Assembly: GCA_963716925.1 (NCBI GenBank)
Contig: CAVQUX010000015.1
Location: forward strand, 248,001-312,000
DNA from: DAISKN01 sp963716925
GTDB taxonomy: Bacteria; Acidobacteriota; Vicinamibacteria; Marinacidobacterales; SMYC01
Direction: 5' to 3'
DNA: 64,000 nucleotides
Below the pieces are notes generated by a model. That model was not told the origin of the DNA and made no database searches. It worked only from the letters and a program-made list of their open reading frames with translations. Of the stretch, positions 9,491 through 18,434 are shown in pieces. Both the position numbers and the translations under genes were made by a program. Every line of letters starts with the position of its first letter. The first letter of the stretch is position 1.

Positions 9491-10485
9491 CGCACGATCG
9501 CCGTGATATTCCGCTTGGGAACCTGTCCCACGGGGATCCGAGCCACTTCCTTCCTCGACAGGATGTCGACCGCGGAGACGGAGTTCGAGCCCGCGTTCGC
9601 CACGTAGACCGTCTTGCTATCGGGGGTGAAGGTGAGCCAGTCGGGATGGTGCCCGACCTCCACTCCTCCGAGAAGCTTCAAATCGGGAAGGGAATAAGCG
9701 TAGACCGCGTGGTTCACCTTGCTGCAGACCCAGAGGGTCTTTCCATCGGGCGTGACCCCGATTCCATGGGACGGCGAGCCCTGGAGCGTGTCCCAGTTCT
9801 GCTCTTCCTTCGGGAGCGCCGGAAGCTCGATCCGCCCGATCTCCTTGCGCTTCTCGAAATCGACGACGAAGAATCCGTGAAAGTTCGAGATCTGCACGAA
9901 CATCCTCCGGGTCGAGCCGTCGGGGTTGGTGTCGAAGGCGATCGGGCGGACGCCGTTCTCGAAGTAGAGCGTCCAGATCGGCTCTTCGGTCTTCTGGTCG
10001 ATGACCGTCAGGTTCTTACCGACGATCGAGCCGGCGATGACGTGCCTTCCATCCGGGGTGAGGAACGTATTGTGGACTCCGCCGCGCGTCGGAATCGTCT
10101 GGTCGAGCTCGAGGGTGGGGGTATCGATCACGTCGACCGCGCCCGGAGAGGAGACGATCGCCACGTACACCCTGCGGCCGTCGCGGCTGATGGTGAGGTT
10201 GTTCGGCCGGCCGCTCAAGGGAATGCTCTTGGTGACGGCGAGAGTCTTCCCGTCGACGACGTCGAGCGTCTCGTTCGCCTCGTTGGTGAAATAGAACCGG
10301 CTTCCGTCGGGAGCGGCCGCGGCGCCGTGGTTGACCTCGATGCCCTTGATCTCGCCCACGATCTGGTTGGTCGTGGGGTCGATGAGGAAGACGTTGTCTC
10401 CAGCGGCGTTGGTCTGGACGATCACCACTCGATCGGAAGGCGCCAGAAGTGGGACGAGAGCGAGGCCGAGTGCGGCGAGTTTCAT
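9487..10485 (-). CDS. exported YVTN-type beta-propeller protein
   Basis: A 332-residue protein from the ATG at 10485, where a signal peptide begins (MKLAALGLALVPLLAPSDR). The rest is a repeat of roughly 40-residue blades, each with a pattern like DVVDGKTLAVTKSIPLSG, TPDGRHVIAG or TPDSKTVYVANAGSNSVS. This is typical of YncE/YVTN seven-bladed propellers. Such proteins are extracytoplasmic and usually act as binding modules or as lactonase-like enzymes; none can be assigned here. The stop overlaps the start of the phosphodiesterase gene, so the two are translated together and may act on the same substrate. Confidence 0.85.
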   Translation of the reverse strand: MKLAALGLALVPLLAPSDRVVIVQTNAAGDNVFLIDPTTNQIVGEIKGIEVNHGAAAAPDGSRFYFTNEANETLDVVDGKTLAVTKSIPLSGRPNNLTISRDGRRVYVAIVSSPGAVDVIDTPTLELDQTIPTRGGVHNTFLTPDGRHVIAGSIVGKNLTVIDQKTEEPIWTLYFENGVRPIAFDTNPDGSTRRMFVQISNFHGFFVVDFEKRKEIGRIELPALPKEEQNWDTLQGSPSHGIGVTPDGKTLWVCSKVNHAVYAYSLPDLKLLGGVEVGHHPDWLTFTPDSKTVYVANAGSNSVSAVDILSRKEVARIPVGQVPKRNITAIVR

Positions 10486-10553
10486 GGTCGTCGAGCCTCC
10501 CGCGGGAACTCTAGTGAGGGGGTTTCGGGAAGTCAAGAATCGACGGGGGATCG

Positions 10554-10559
10554 TATGAT
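10554..10559 (+). promoter_or_regulatory. candidate -10 box close to the start codon
   Basis: TATGAT lies nine bases before the ATG at 10569, with no Shine-Dalgarno between them and no good -35 hexamer. Transcription would begin at or next to the start codon, giving a leaderless message. See the finding on leaderless starts. Confidence 0.3.
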
Positions 10560-10568
10560 AGGCGGGCC

Positions 10569-11336
10569 ATGGGACTGGCTCCGTCGCTCCTGATTCTGGC
10601 GCTTCTTCGGCAGGACCCTCCGGCAGAGTCTCTCGATTTTCAGGTCTTCCAGAATCGCGTCCAGCCCATCTTTCTGGAGAAGCGCGAGGGTCACGCCCGC
10701 TGCGTCGTCTGTCATTCGCGAGCGACCACCCCGTTTCGTCTCCAGCCTCTCAGCCCCGGAAGCGCCTCGTGGAACGACGAGGAGTCGCGCCGCAACTTCG
10801 AAGCCGCCGGTCGTCTCGTCGTTCCCGGAGATCCGCTGCGAAGCCGCCTGCTGACGATGGCCCTCGCCGAGGAGGCGGGCGGCAATCCCTTCCACCCCGG
10901 CGGCAAGCACTGGGAGTCGCGCGACGATCCGGAATGGAAGACTCTCGCGGACTGGGTCGCGGCCCGCTCCACGAGCCGCGCGTCGTCGCGAGGCCTGAAC
11001 TTCGAGGATTTCCGGGCCCGAGTCGAGCCCGTGTTCCTGCGCAAGCGCGAAGGCCACGCGCGCTGCGTCGTTTGCCACACCCGGGCCACGACGCCCTTCC
11101 GGCTGCAGGTCCTGCCGGCGGAGAGCGCTTCCTGGAGCGAGGAGGAGTCGCGCCTCAACTTCGAGGCAGCGGGCCGGCTGGTGTCGCCCGGCGATCCCCT
11201 GAAGAGCCGGCTCCTTCTCATGCCCCTTGCGGAAGAAGCGGGCGGCGCTCCCTTCCACCCGGGCGGAAAGCACTGGGAGTCGCAGGGCGATCCCGAGTGG
11301 CAGGCGCTCGCGGACTGGGTCCGCGGGCGACGCTGA
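10569..11336 (+). CDS. exported protein with duplicated CxxCH cytochrome-like domain
   Basis: A 255-residue protein with a short hydrophobic N-terminus (MGLAPSLLILALL) followed by two nearly identical halves of about 115 residues. Each half holds one haem-c type motif, CVVCH at residue 45 and again at residue 166. Each then repeats the blocks ATTPFRLQ, NFEAAGRLV, GDPL-SRLL, LAEEAGG and FHPGGKHWES. This resembles the planctomycete-type cytochrome C (PSCyt1) fold, which would carry covalent haem in the periplasm. The second copy clearly arose by internal duplication. It precedes the Asp-box protein by 23 bases but each gene has its own -10-like box. Confidence 0.75.
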   Translation: MGLAPSLLILALLRQDPPAESLDFQVFQNRVQPIFLEKREGHARCVVCHSRATTPFRLQPLSPGSASWNDEESRRNFEAAGRLVVPGDPLRSRLLTMALAEEAGGNPFHPGGKHWESRDDPEWKTLADWVAARSTSRASSRGLNFEDFRARVEPVFLRKREGHARCVVCHTRATTPFRLQVLPAESASWSEEESRLNFEAAGRLVSPGDPLKSRLLLMPLAEEAGGAPFHPGGKHWESQGDPEWQALADWVRGRR

Positions 11337-11347
11337 AGCGCCGGCTC

Positions 11348-11353
11348 TATAAT
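11348..11353 (+). promoter_or_regulatory. candidate -10 box, leaderless start
   Basis: A perfect TATAAT lies six bases before the ATG at 11360. That spacing puts the transcription start at the A of the start codon. No -35 match and no Shine-Dalgarno are seen. Confidence 0.4.
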
Positions 11354-11359
11354 CCCCCG

Positions 11360-14300
11360 ATGAAAAGACGCGCGCTCCCTCTGTTTCCCGCCCTGCTCGC
11401 GGCCTCCGTCTCGTTCGCGGCCGAGGAAACCTCGAAAATGACGAGCACGACCTTCGACGGCCTGGCCCTGCGCTCGATCGGGCCTGCGCTCACGTCAGGC
11501 CGCATCGGGGACATCGCCGTCCATCCGCGGGAGCGCAGGATCTACTACGTGGCGGCCGCCTCGGGCGGCGTCTGGAAGACGGAGAACTCGGGGACGACCT
11601 GGACGCCGATCTTCGATTCCGAGAAATCGTTCTCGATCGGCACCGTCACCATCGACCCCAACGATCCGCTCGTGGTCTGGGTGGGAACGGGCGAGAACGG
11701 AAGCCAGAGGAGCGTGTCGTACGGCGACGGAGTCTACAAGTCGCTCGACGCCGGGAAGACCTGGAGGAACGTGGGACTGAAGACGTCGGAGCACATCGCG
11801 AAGATCGTCATCGACCCCCGCGACTCGGACACCGTCTACGTCGCCTCCCAGGGGCCGCTCTGGAAACCCGGAGGCGAGCGAGGTCTCTTCAAGACCGAGG
11901 ACGGCGGGAGTACGTGGAAGGCCGTCCTCGAGGTGAGCGAGAACACCGGAGTCACCGACGTGGTGATGGATCCACGAAACCCCGACGTCCTCGTGGCCGC
12001 GTCGTACCAGAGGCGACGGCACGTCTGGACTCTCATCGACGGCGGGCCGGAGTCCGCGATCTACAAGACGACGGACGGAGGCATGAGCTTCCGGAAGGTC
12101 ACGAACGGTCTTCCGAAGGGCGACATCGGCCGCATCGGCCTCGCGCGCTCGCCCGCGGCTCCCGACGTCCTCTACGCCATCGTCGAGGCGTCCCCGGGCG
12201 AGGGCGGCTTCTTCCGATCCGTCGACGGCGGCGAGAACTGGGAGAAGCGATCCGACCACGTGAGCGGGAGCCCTCAGTACTACCAGGAGATCGTCGCCGA
12301 CCCCCGGGACGTCGATCGCCTGTACTCCATGGATACCTGGATGATGGTGACCGAGGACGGGGGAAAGACGTTCTCCCGGGTGGGCGAGGCCTACAAGCAC
12401 GTCGACAACCACGCGCTCTGGATCGACCCCGACCACACCGATCATCTTCTCGCCGGCTGCGACGGCGGGGTCTACGAGAGCTTCGATCGCGGGGCGACGT
12501 GGGACTACAAGGCGAACCTCCCCATCACCCAGTTCTACCGGGTTTCCGTCGACAACGCCGCCCCGTTCTACTACGTCTACGGAGGGACCCAGGACAACTT
12601 CAGCCTCGGCGGTCCCTCGCGGACCACGAGCGCTCACGGCATCTTGAACTCCGACTGGTTCGTGACCCGCGGCGGAGACGGCTTCGAGACCGTGGTCGAT
12701 CCCGAGGACCCCAACATCCTCTACGCGCAGTCGCAGCACGGCGGACTCGTCCGCTACGACCGCAAGAGCGGAGAGGCAATCTATATCCAGCCGCAGCCGG
12801 GCGCTGGCGAAGAGGGTCTGAGGTGGAACTGGGACTCGCCCTTGATGGTCAGCCCCCACTCGGCTACGCGGCTCTACTTCGCCGCCAACCGTCTCTATCG
12901 CAGCGATGACCGCGGGAACTCGTGGAGGCCGGTCAGTCCCGACCTCACCGCTGGAATCGACAGGAACCAGCTCGAAGTGATGGGAAAAGTCTGGAGCGTC
13001 GATGCCGTCGCCAAGAACAGCTCGACCTCCATCTACGGGAACATCGTTTCGCTCTCGGAGTCTCCCGTGAAGGAGGGCCTCCTCTACGTCGGGACCGACG
13101 ATGGACTCATCCAGGTGACGGAGGATTCGGGCGCGGTCTGGAACCGAACGGAGCTCCCGCGGGACCTCCCCGAAACGACCTACGTCAGCCGGCTCGAAGC
13201 CTCCTCCCACGACGTGGATACGCTCTACGCCGCGTTCGACAACCACCAGATGGGAGATTTCACGCCCTACCTTTATAAGAGCGTCGACCGCGGAGCGAGC
13301 TGGACCTCGATTACCACGGGGCTCCCCACGAACGGTCCGGTCTACGTCGTGGTCGAGGATCCCGGGAACCCGAGCCTCCTCTTCGCCGGCACGGAGTTCG
13401 GTCTGTTCTTCACCTCGGACGGCGGGAAGCTCTGGACCCAGTTGAAGGGCGGACTTCCCCCGATCGCCGTCCGGGATCTCGCGATCCAGGCCCGGGAGAA
13501 CGATCTCGTGCTCGCCACCTTCGGCCGGGGATTCTACGTCCTCGACGATTACTCCTTGCTCCGCGCCGCGACCCCGGAGGCCCTCGAGCGGGAGGCGATT
13601 CTGTTTCCCTCGAAGCGCTCCTGGATGTACATGGAGGAGCTGCCCCTGGGTCTCCGCGGGAAATCATTCCAGGGGGACTCGTTCTATGCCGCCGACAACC
13701 CGCCCTTCGGCGCCGTCGTGACCTACTACGTGAAGGACGAGATCCGGACGAAGAAGAAAGCGAGGCAGGAGGAGGAGAAGCGCATCGAAGGCGAGGGCGG
13801 AACCGTCCGATATCCGAGCTGGGACGAGCTTCGAGCCGAGGACCGCGAGGACGCGCCCGCCATTCTGATCACGGTGAAGGACGCGCAGGGCGAAGCGGTG
13901 CGAAGGCTCGAAGGGCCGGTGACCGCGGGCTTCCATCGAGTGGCCTGGGACTTTCGATTCCCCGACTCGCGTCCCGCGCGGCTGAAGGACGTGCCTCCGG
14001 ACAACCCCTTCGTCGATCCGCCGCGAGGCCCCATGGTCGTTCCCGGAACGTACGAGATCTCTCTATCGCGAAGGGTCGATGGAATCGTGACGCCGCTATC
14101 CGATCCGCAGAAGGTGGAAGCCGCGGCTCTGGGCACCGCTAGCCTTCCCGCCGAAGACAAGAGGGCGCTCCTCGAGTTCCAGCAGGAGACGGCGGCGCTC
14201 CAGCGCGCCGTACTCGGCTCGATCCGCGCCGTCGAAGAGACGGCGGGCCGACTCGACTACGTGGCTCGAGCGATCCTTCAGTCCCCGCGGGCCGATGCCG

Positions 14301-14638
14301 GGCTCCTTCCGGAGGCCCGGGCGCTCGAGGACCGCCTGCAGGCGATCGACGTCGCGCTCTCGGGAGATGCCACCCTCCGTTCCCGATCGGAGTCGACGCC
14401 TCCCGCAATCGCCGACCGGGTGGACGACGTGGTCTCAGGCCACTGGACCTCGACTTCGGCTCCCACCGAGACCCAGCGCGAAGCTTGTCGCATCGCGGGC
14501 GCCGCGTTCGAGCCGGTACTCGAGAACCTGCGCCGTCTCCTCGAAGACGACCTTCCGGCACTGGAAGCGAAGCTCGACGACGCCGGGGCTCCGTGGACTC
14601 CGGGACGCATCCCGCGATGGAGGCGACCGGCGCGCTGA
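11360..14638 (+). CDS. exported Asp-box (BNR/VPS10-like) beta-propeller protein
   Basis: A 1092-residue exported protein. The signal peptide is MKRRALPLFPALLAASVSFA. The frame is open far upstream, but that extension runs through the previous gene in another frame and is Arg/Pro-rich noise. About eleven Asp-box motifs follow (for example TENSGTTW, SLDAGKTW, TEDGGSTW, SVDGGENW, SDDRGNSW, SVDRGASW), marking two large beta-propellers as in sortilin/VPS10 and xyloglucanase-like proteins. After about residue 750 comes a linker (RTKKKARQEEEKR), a beta-sandwich-like region and a helical C-terminus. Such proteins are frequent in Acidobacteriota and Gemmatimonadota, usually of unknown substrate; a glycoside or protein ligand is likely. 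Confidence 0.88.
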   Translation: MKRRALPLFPALLAASVSFAAEETSKMTSTTFDGLALRSIGPALTSGRIGDIAVHPRERRIYYVAAASGGVWKTENSGTTWTPIFDSEKSFSIGTVTIDPNDPLVVWVGTGENGSQRSVSYGDGVYKSLDAGKTWRNVGLKTSEHIAKIVIDPRDSDTVYVASQGPLWKPGGERGLFKTEDGGSTWKAVLEVSENTGVTDVVMDPRNPDVLVAASYQRRRHVWTLIDGGPESAIYKTTDGGMSFRKVTNGLPKGDIGRIGLARSPAAPDVLYAIVEASPGEGGFFRSVDGGENWEKRSDHVSGSPQYYQEIVADPRDVDRLYSMDTWMMVTEDGGKTFSRVGEAYKHVDNHALWIDPDHTDHLLAGCDGGVYESFDRGATWDYKANLPITQFYRVSVDNAAPFYYVYGGTQDNFSLGGPSRTTSAHGILNSDWFVTRGGDGFETVVDPEDPNILYAQSQHGGLVRYDRKSGEAIYIQPQPGAGEEGLRWNWDSPLMVSPHSATRLYFAANRLYRSDDRGNSWRPVSPDLTAGIDRNQLEVMGKVWSVDAVAKNSSTSIYGNIVSLSESPVKEGLLYVGTDDGLIQVTEDSGAVWNRTELPRDLPETTYVSRLEASSHDVDTLYAAFDNHQMGDFTPYLYKSVDRGASWTSITTGLPTNGPVYVVVEDPGNPSLLFAGTEFGLFFTSDGGKLWTQLKGGLPPIAVRDLAIQARENDLVLATFGRGFYVLDDYSLLRAATPEALEREAILFPSKRSWMYMEELPLGLRGKSFQGDSFYAADNPPFGAVVTYYVKDEIRTKKKARQEEEKRIEGEGGTVRYPSWDELRAEDREDAPAILITVKDAQGEAVRRLEGPVTAGFHRVAWDFRFPDSRPARLKDVPPDNPFVDPPRGPMVVPGTYEISLSRRVDGIVTPLSDPQKVEAAALGTASLPAEDKRALLEFQQETAALQRAVLGSIRAVEETAGRLDYVARAILQSPRADAGLLPEARALEDRLQAIDVALSGDATLRSRSESTPPAIADRVDDVVSGHWTSTSAPTETQREACRIAGAAFEPVLENLRRLLEDDLPALEAKLDDAGAPWTPGRIPRWRRPAR

Positions 14639-14744
14639 GTCCACGAGTTCCCCGTCATTGCAGGCTGAGCAGAAATACGGCCCAGAAACCAAAGGCGAGG
14701 GCACGAGTGAGTCTTTCGCGGTTCCGTGGTGTAATGGCCGGGGA

Positions 14745-15653
14745 ATGGATCGGCGCACCTTTCTCACGGGCGCTCTGGGGCTCGCTCACCGGCGTCGAGC
14801 GAACGCCGGAAAGACCCGGCTCATCCTTCTCGGGACCGGCGGCGGGCCGAGGCCGCGGAAAGCGAGCTCGGGCTCTTCCCAGGTCGTCGTCGCGAACGGG
14901 ACGGCTTATGTCGTCGACTGCGGCGACGGCGTCGCGCGTCAGCTCGTATTCGCCGACGTGCCGGTCTCGACTCTCCGCCACGTCTTCATCACCCACCAGC
15001 ACTCGGACCATACGGCGGATTACGGCAACCTGATCTGGCTCGCATGGACTGCGGGGCTGCGAACCCGGGTCGACACCTGGGGACCGCCGCCTCTCGAGCG
15101 CATGACGAAGCTGTTCTTCGAGATGAACGCGGCCGACATCGAAGCTCGAATCGCGACCGAAGGAAGGGTGCCGCTCGCCCCCCTGGTACAGGTCCACGAG
15201 CTGAAGTCGGGAGGACTCGTCCTCGAGGACGAGAACCTGAAGGTGACCGCGGCTCTCGTGGATCATCCTCCCATGGTGCCGGCCTACGGCTATCGCTTCG
15301 ACGCTCCCGATCGGTCGATCGTCATTTCCGGAGACACGAAGCGGTCGGACAATCTCGTCGAGCTCGCGCGAGGCGCGGACGTCCTCGTTCATTCGGCGCT
15401 TTACCTTCCGGCGCTCGACCGCCTGGTGGCGAGGGTGGGAGGCGCCCCCGGTCTCAGAGACAGCATCCTCTCTCTTCAGGGCACGGTCGAGGACGCCGCG
15501 CGCGTCGCCCAGGCGGCGGGTGTTGCTACCCTCGTTCTCTCCCACCTGATCCCCCCGGACGACCCCGAGGTGACGGAGGAGATGTGGCTCGCGGCCGCCC
15601 GCCCGCATTTCCGGGGAGCGATCCTCGTCGGCAGGGATCTGATGGAGCTCTAA
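14745..15653 (+). CDS. MBL-fold metallohydrolase, possibly Tat-exported
   Basis: A 302-residue protein with the metallo-beta-lactamase zinc motif THQHSDHTADYGN (His84, His86, Asp88, His89), further ligands in ALVDHPPMVPAYG and SGDTKRSDN, and a C-terminal SHLIPP. The closest architecture is the RNase Z/arylsulfatase-like branch of the superfamily. The N-terminus MDRRTFLTGALGLAHRRR resembles a twin-arginine signal followed by a hydrophobic stretch, though the hydrophobic part is short. The ATG was chosen because upstream codons in the open frame belong to the previous gene's antisense-like composition. It lies 106 bases after the propeller gene. Confidence 0.83.
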   Translation: MDRRTFLTGALGLAHRRRANAGKTRLILLGTGGGPRPRKASSGSSQVVVANGTAYVVDCGDGVARQLVFADVPVSTLRHVFITHQHSDHTADYGNLIWLAWTAGLRTRVDTWGPPPLERMTKLFFEMNAADIEARIATEGRVPLAPLVQVHELKSGGLVLEDENLKVTAALVDHPPMVPAYGYRFDAPDRSIVISGDTKRSDNLVELARGADVLVHSALYLPALDRLVARVGGAPGLRDSILSLQGTVEDAARVAQAAGVATLVLSHLIPPDDPEVTEEMWLAAARPHFRGAILVGRDLMEL

Positions 15654-15696
15654 TCCCGAGATTTCCCGCGTCGGCTTCGAGACATTCCAGAACGTT

Positions 15697-16464
15697 TCAG
15701 CGCAGCGCTTCCGCGGCCGCCGTCTGCGCGATCGAGGCCTCACGGGCCGACACCTCGAGCGTGCGGCCGTTCCGGAGCTGCAGGCGGGCGGGCAGGCCCG
15801 AAGGCGAGGCGTTCGCGAGCCCGCCGTAGATCGCAAGGGCCGCGAGATACGAGCCGAGCTCCGTCGGATGGAATCCGTCCGAACCGTAGAGCCGGAAGTC
15901 CGGATCCTGGCGCCAGGCGGCGACCCATGCGTCGCCGGCCGGCAGCAGGGTTCCGCCCACGTCCTCCGCCGCGAGGCGGTACGACGCGCTCACGTCGGGA
16001 AACGCCTGCGGGCGGTAGCTCTCCGGCCAGACCATGTAGAGCGCGGTGCGGCCCCCGGTCTCCCGGATCACGGCGTCGAAGCGCCGCGTCCACTCCCTCA
16101 GGTTGGCCTGGCTCTCCGGTAGCGCCGAAGGCCCCTGCTGCAGCACGACGAACCGAAACCCGCCGGCGGCGATGCGGTTCTGCGTGCCGAGATTCCAGTG
16201 GTCCTCGAGGGCCACGCCGCCATAGGTGACCGATTCGACCACGAACGGATGGCCGCCCGCGTGGGAGAGCGCTTCGACCATCAGAGGCAGGTCGTTGGCT
16301 TCGGTGAGGCTGTTTCCGACGAACAGCACGCGATCGCCCGCGGGAGCCCGCGAGAGCGTCACCGGACCCGTCGAAGCTGCCGGGCTCGACTCTCCGCCGC
16401 ACCCGCCGGCGCCGACGGTCGCGAGAAAGGAAAGAAAGCTTGCGAGCGTCGAGAAGTTGGACAT
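15697..16464 (-). CDS. SGNH/GDSL-type hydrolase lipoprotein
   Basis: A 255-residue protein with a signal sequence and a lipobox-like GAGGC, so it is probably lipid-anchored. The SGNH hydrolase blocks are visible: block I FVGNSLTEAND with the likely nucleophile Ser, and block V YGSDGFHPTELGSYLAA with the catalytic Asp-His. These enzymes cleave esters of lipids or sugars. The gene converges with the MBL gene 43 bases away and is divergent from the surface-protein gene that starts 180 bases upstream. Confidence 0.82.
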   Translation of the reverse strand: MSNFSTLASFLSFLATVGAGGCGGESSPAASTGPVTLSRAPAGDRVLFVGNSLTEANDLPLMVEALSHAGGHPFVVESVTYGGVALEDHWNLGTQNRIAAGGFRFVVLQQGPSALPESQANLREWTRRFDAVIRETGGRTALYMVWPESYRPQAFPDVSASYRLAAEDVGGTLLPAGDAWVAAWRQDPDFRLYGSDGFHPTELGSYLAALAIYGGLANASPSGLPARLQLRNGRTLEVSAREASIAQTAAAEALR

Positions 16465-16643
16465 CGTCCGCGCGATCCGCGCTAAGAGGGTACTTTATCA
16501 ACGGAGGACGGCCCTTGGGACTCCTGCGCCCCGACCGTCCGCTGGCCACTTTCCGCGAATCGATGATAGCTTGTGCGAGACCCCGACATGGATTGAGCAG
16601 GAGTCGTTGTCGGAAATCGGGCGGGTGATGGGAAGACCGACGA

Positions 16644-18404
16644 GTGCGCGCGTGTAGTCTGCTGGGTGCGATAGCCATTTCGACCGGAGCGTCCGTCTCC
16701 GCGGGCACGGAGACCGGCGCTCGAATCTTCCACGATCCTCCGGAATGCATCGCGCGGTCCGCGCCGGGCTTCCCCCTCATCCGGGCCACGGTCGACACTC
16801 CGGACCCGGCCACGGCGAGGGTCCGAATCCATCTGCGCGGGGCGGAGCCGGGCGAGCTCTATCGGCTCGACCGGAGGGAAGCCGACGGAGCGTACGAAGC
16901 CGTCCTCCCTCGCCCCGGACCCGACACGCAGGAGATCGTTTACTTTCTCGAAGTCGTGGACGCATCCTTCCAAGCCACGAGGACCCCGGAGTTTCATGTA
17001 CCGGTCGCGCAGGGTCGGGCCGGATGTTGGGGAGCCGGGGTACTCGAATCGGATGGGTCTCCCGGTGTCCCCGTCCCCGACGCGATCGGGGCTCCCGCCG
17101 CCGTGCTCCAGAGCCCCCAGGCGCCAGGCGAGCCGCCGAAAGAGCCGGAGAAGAAGAAGTCGAAGAAGAAAGCGGCGCTCCTCGCGCTCGGAGCGGCGGC
17201 GGGAGCCGCTGCCGGTCTGGGTCTCCTGGCCGGGGGCGGCGAGACGTCCGCCACCGAGCCGGAACCGCCGGCGCCGCCACCGGAGCCGCCCCCGCCCGCC
17301 CCGCCGCCCGTTCCCATACCGGCTCCCGTTCAAGCATGCTTCGATCTTCCACGCTCGGAGCGAGTGGGAGTCCCGGTTCGAATCGACGCGAGCTGTTCGT
17401 CCCCTCGGGGCTCGATCGCCTACACGTGGGAGCTCGGCGACGGGCGTACGCGCGAAGGCCGGGTCATCAATCCCATCTACGGAGCTCCGGGCCTGTACAC
17501 CGTCGAGCTCACGATCTCGCGCCTCGAGCCAGCCGGCGAAGGCGACGTCGACCGCCTGGAAAAGCCGATCCTCATCACCGCCGAGCCCCCGATGTCGCCA
17601 CCGCCGTCCACTCCGCCGAACGGTGGCGAGACCATCGCCGACCTCGCCGTCTCGAAATCGGGCCAGCTCACGTCGAGGATCGTGGACGGCGTCCTCGAGT
17701 TCCATATCGCCTACACTCTCCAGGTTACGAACCTCGGGCCGAATCCGGCGGGCTCGGTCGGGCTTCTCGACCCCTTGGCCGCCGACCTGACACCCACGTC
17801 GTCGACGTCCTCTGCGGGAAGCTGCGACGTGGTGGCACGCGTCGTGACCTGCAATCTCGGTACGCTGACCGCGGGCGGAGTGGCGACGGTTCGCCTCGAC
17901 GTGGACGTTCGACCGGGTGTCGCCGAGAACACCGTGGTGACCAATACCGCCTCCGTGCAGTCGGCGGGGACCGACCCTTCGCCTTCGAACAACCAGGCCA
18001 CGGTGACGACCGTCCTTCGCCGGCCGCTCACGATTGACGGCACGAGCTCGCGGCCGGAAGCGACGGTGAGCTTCGTCTCCACCCTGAGCTCGTCACGGGG
18101 CGACGGCTCGACGTCGGGCACGATTCGGATGGGCGAAAGATCCGTCGATAGCGTCAACGACACGGCGAGCTTTCATCATCGATTCCGCTCGCGTTCGGAG
18201 TCGATCGTGGTGGAAGGGGTGATCCAGCGTACCTCGGGGGAATCGCGTTGGATCTTCGACTTCTCGCCCGACCCCCGCTTCGCGCCTGGAAGCATCGAGG
18301 TCCAGCAGGGCGAGGTTCTGGGTATCGAGAGCCGGACACTCACGTTTCGTCTTGGCGGCCGGCCGGGAGAGCGCATCCGGTTCTCGTATCGTCTGTACCC
18401 TTGA
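16644..18404 (+). CDS. exported surface protein with PKD-like and DUF11 domains
   Basis: A 586-residue protein from a GTG codon with a signal peptide (MRACSLLGAIAISTGASVSA). An N-terminal beta domain is followed by a Lys-rich stretch (EKKKSKKKAALLALG), a Gly/Ala-rich hydrophobic helix and a Pro-rich spacer. A PKD-like domain then appears (YTWELGDGRTREGRV), then a DUF11-type repeat (ADLAVSKSG, LQVTNLGPNPAGS, VTNTASVQSAGTDPSPSNNQ). It is probably displayed outside the cell or in the periplasm as an adhesive or structural protein. The Lys-rich and hydrophobic segment in the middle could cross a membrane. It precedes a small exported-protein gene by 30 bases. Confidence 0.75.
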   Translation: MRACSLLGAIAISTGASVSAGTETGARIFHDPPECIARSAPGFPLIRATVDTPDPATARVRIHLRGAEPGELYRLDRREADGAYEAVLPRPGPDTQEIVYFLEVVDASFQATRTPEFHVPVAQGRAGCWGAGVLESDGSPGVPVPDAIGAPAAVLQSPQAPGEPPKEPEKKKSKKKAALLALGAAAGAAAGLGLLAGGGETSATEPEPPAPPPEPPPPAPPPVPIPAPVQACFDLPRSERVGVPVRIDASCSSPRGSIAYTWELGDGRTREGRVINPIYGAPGLYTVELTISRLEPAGEGDVDRLEKPILITAEPPMSPPPSTPPNGGETIADLAVSKSGQLTSRIVDGVLEFHIAYTLQVTNLGPNPAGSVGLLDPLAADLTPTSSTSSAGSCDVVARVVTCNLGTLTAGGVATVRLDVDVRPGVAENTVVTNTASVQSAGTDPSPSNNQATVTTVLRRPLTIDGTSSRPEATVSFVSTLSSSRGDGSTSGTIRMGERSVDSVNDTASFHHRFRSRSESIVVEGVIQRTSGESRWIFDFSPDPRFAPGSIEVQQGEVLGIESRTLTFRLGGRPGERIRFSYRLYP

Positions 18405-18434
18405 GGGCCACCATCGGGGATTGGGGATGAAATC

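Noticed and set aside
10769..11359. Upstream extension of the Asp-box protein
   Set aside because: The frame overlaps the CxxCH gene in another phase and is Arg-rich; a signal peptide starts cleanly at 11360.
14720..14745. tRNA-like string GTGGTGTAATGGCCGGGG
   Set aside because: No acceptor stem, anticodon arm or T-loop follows; it lies just before the MBL start.
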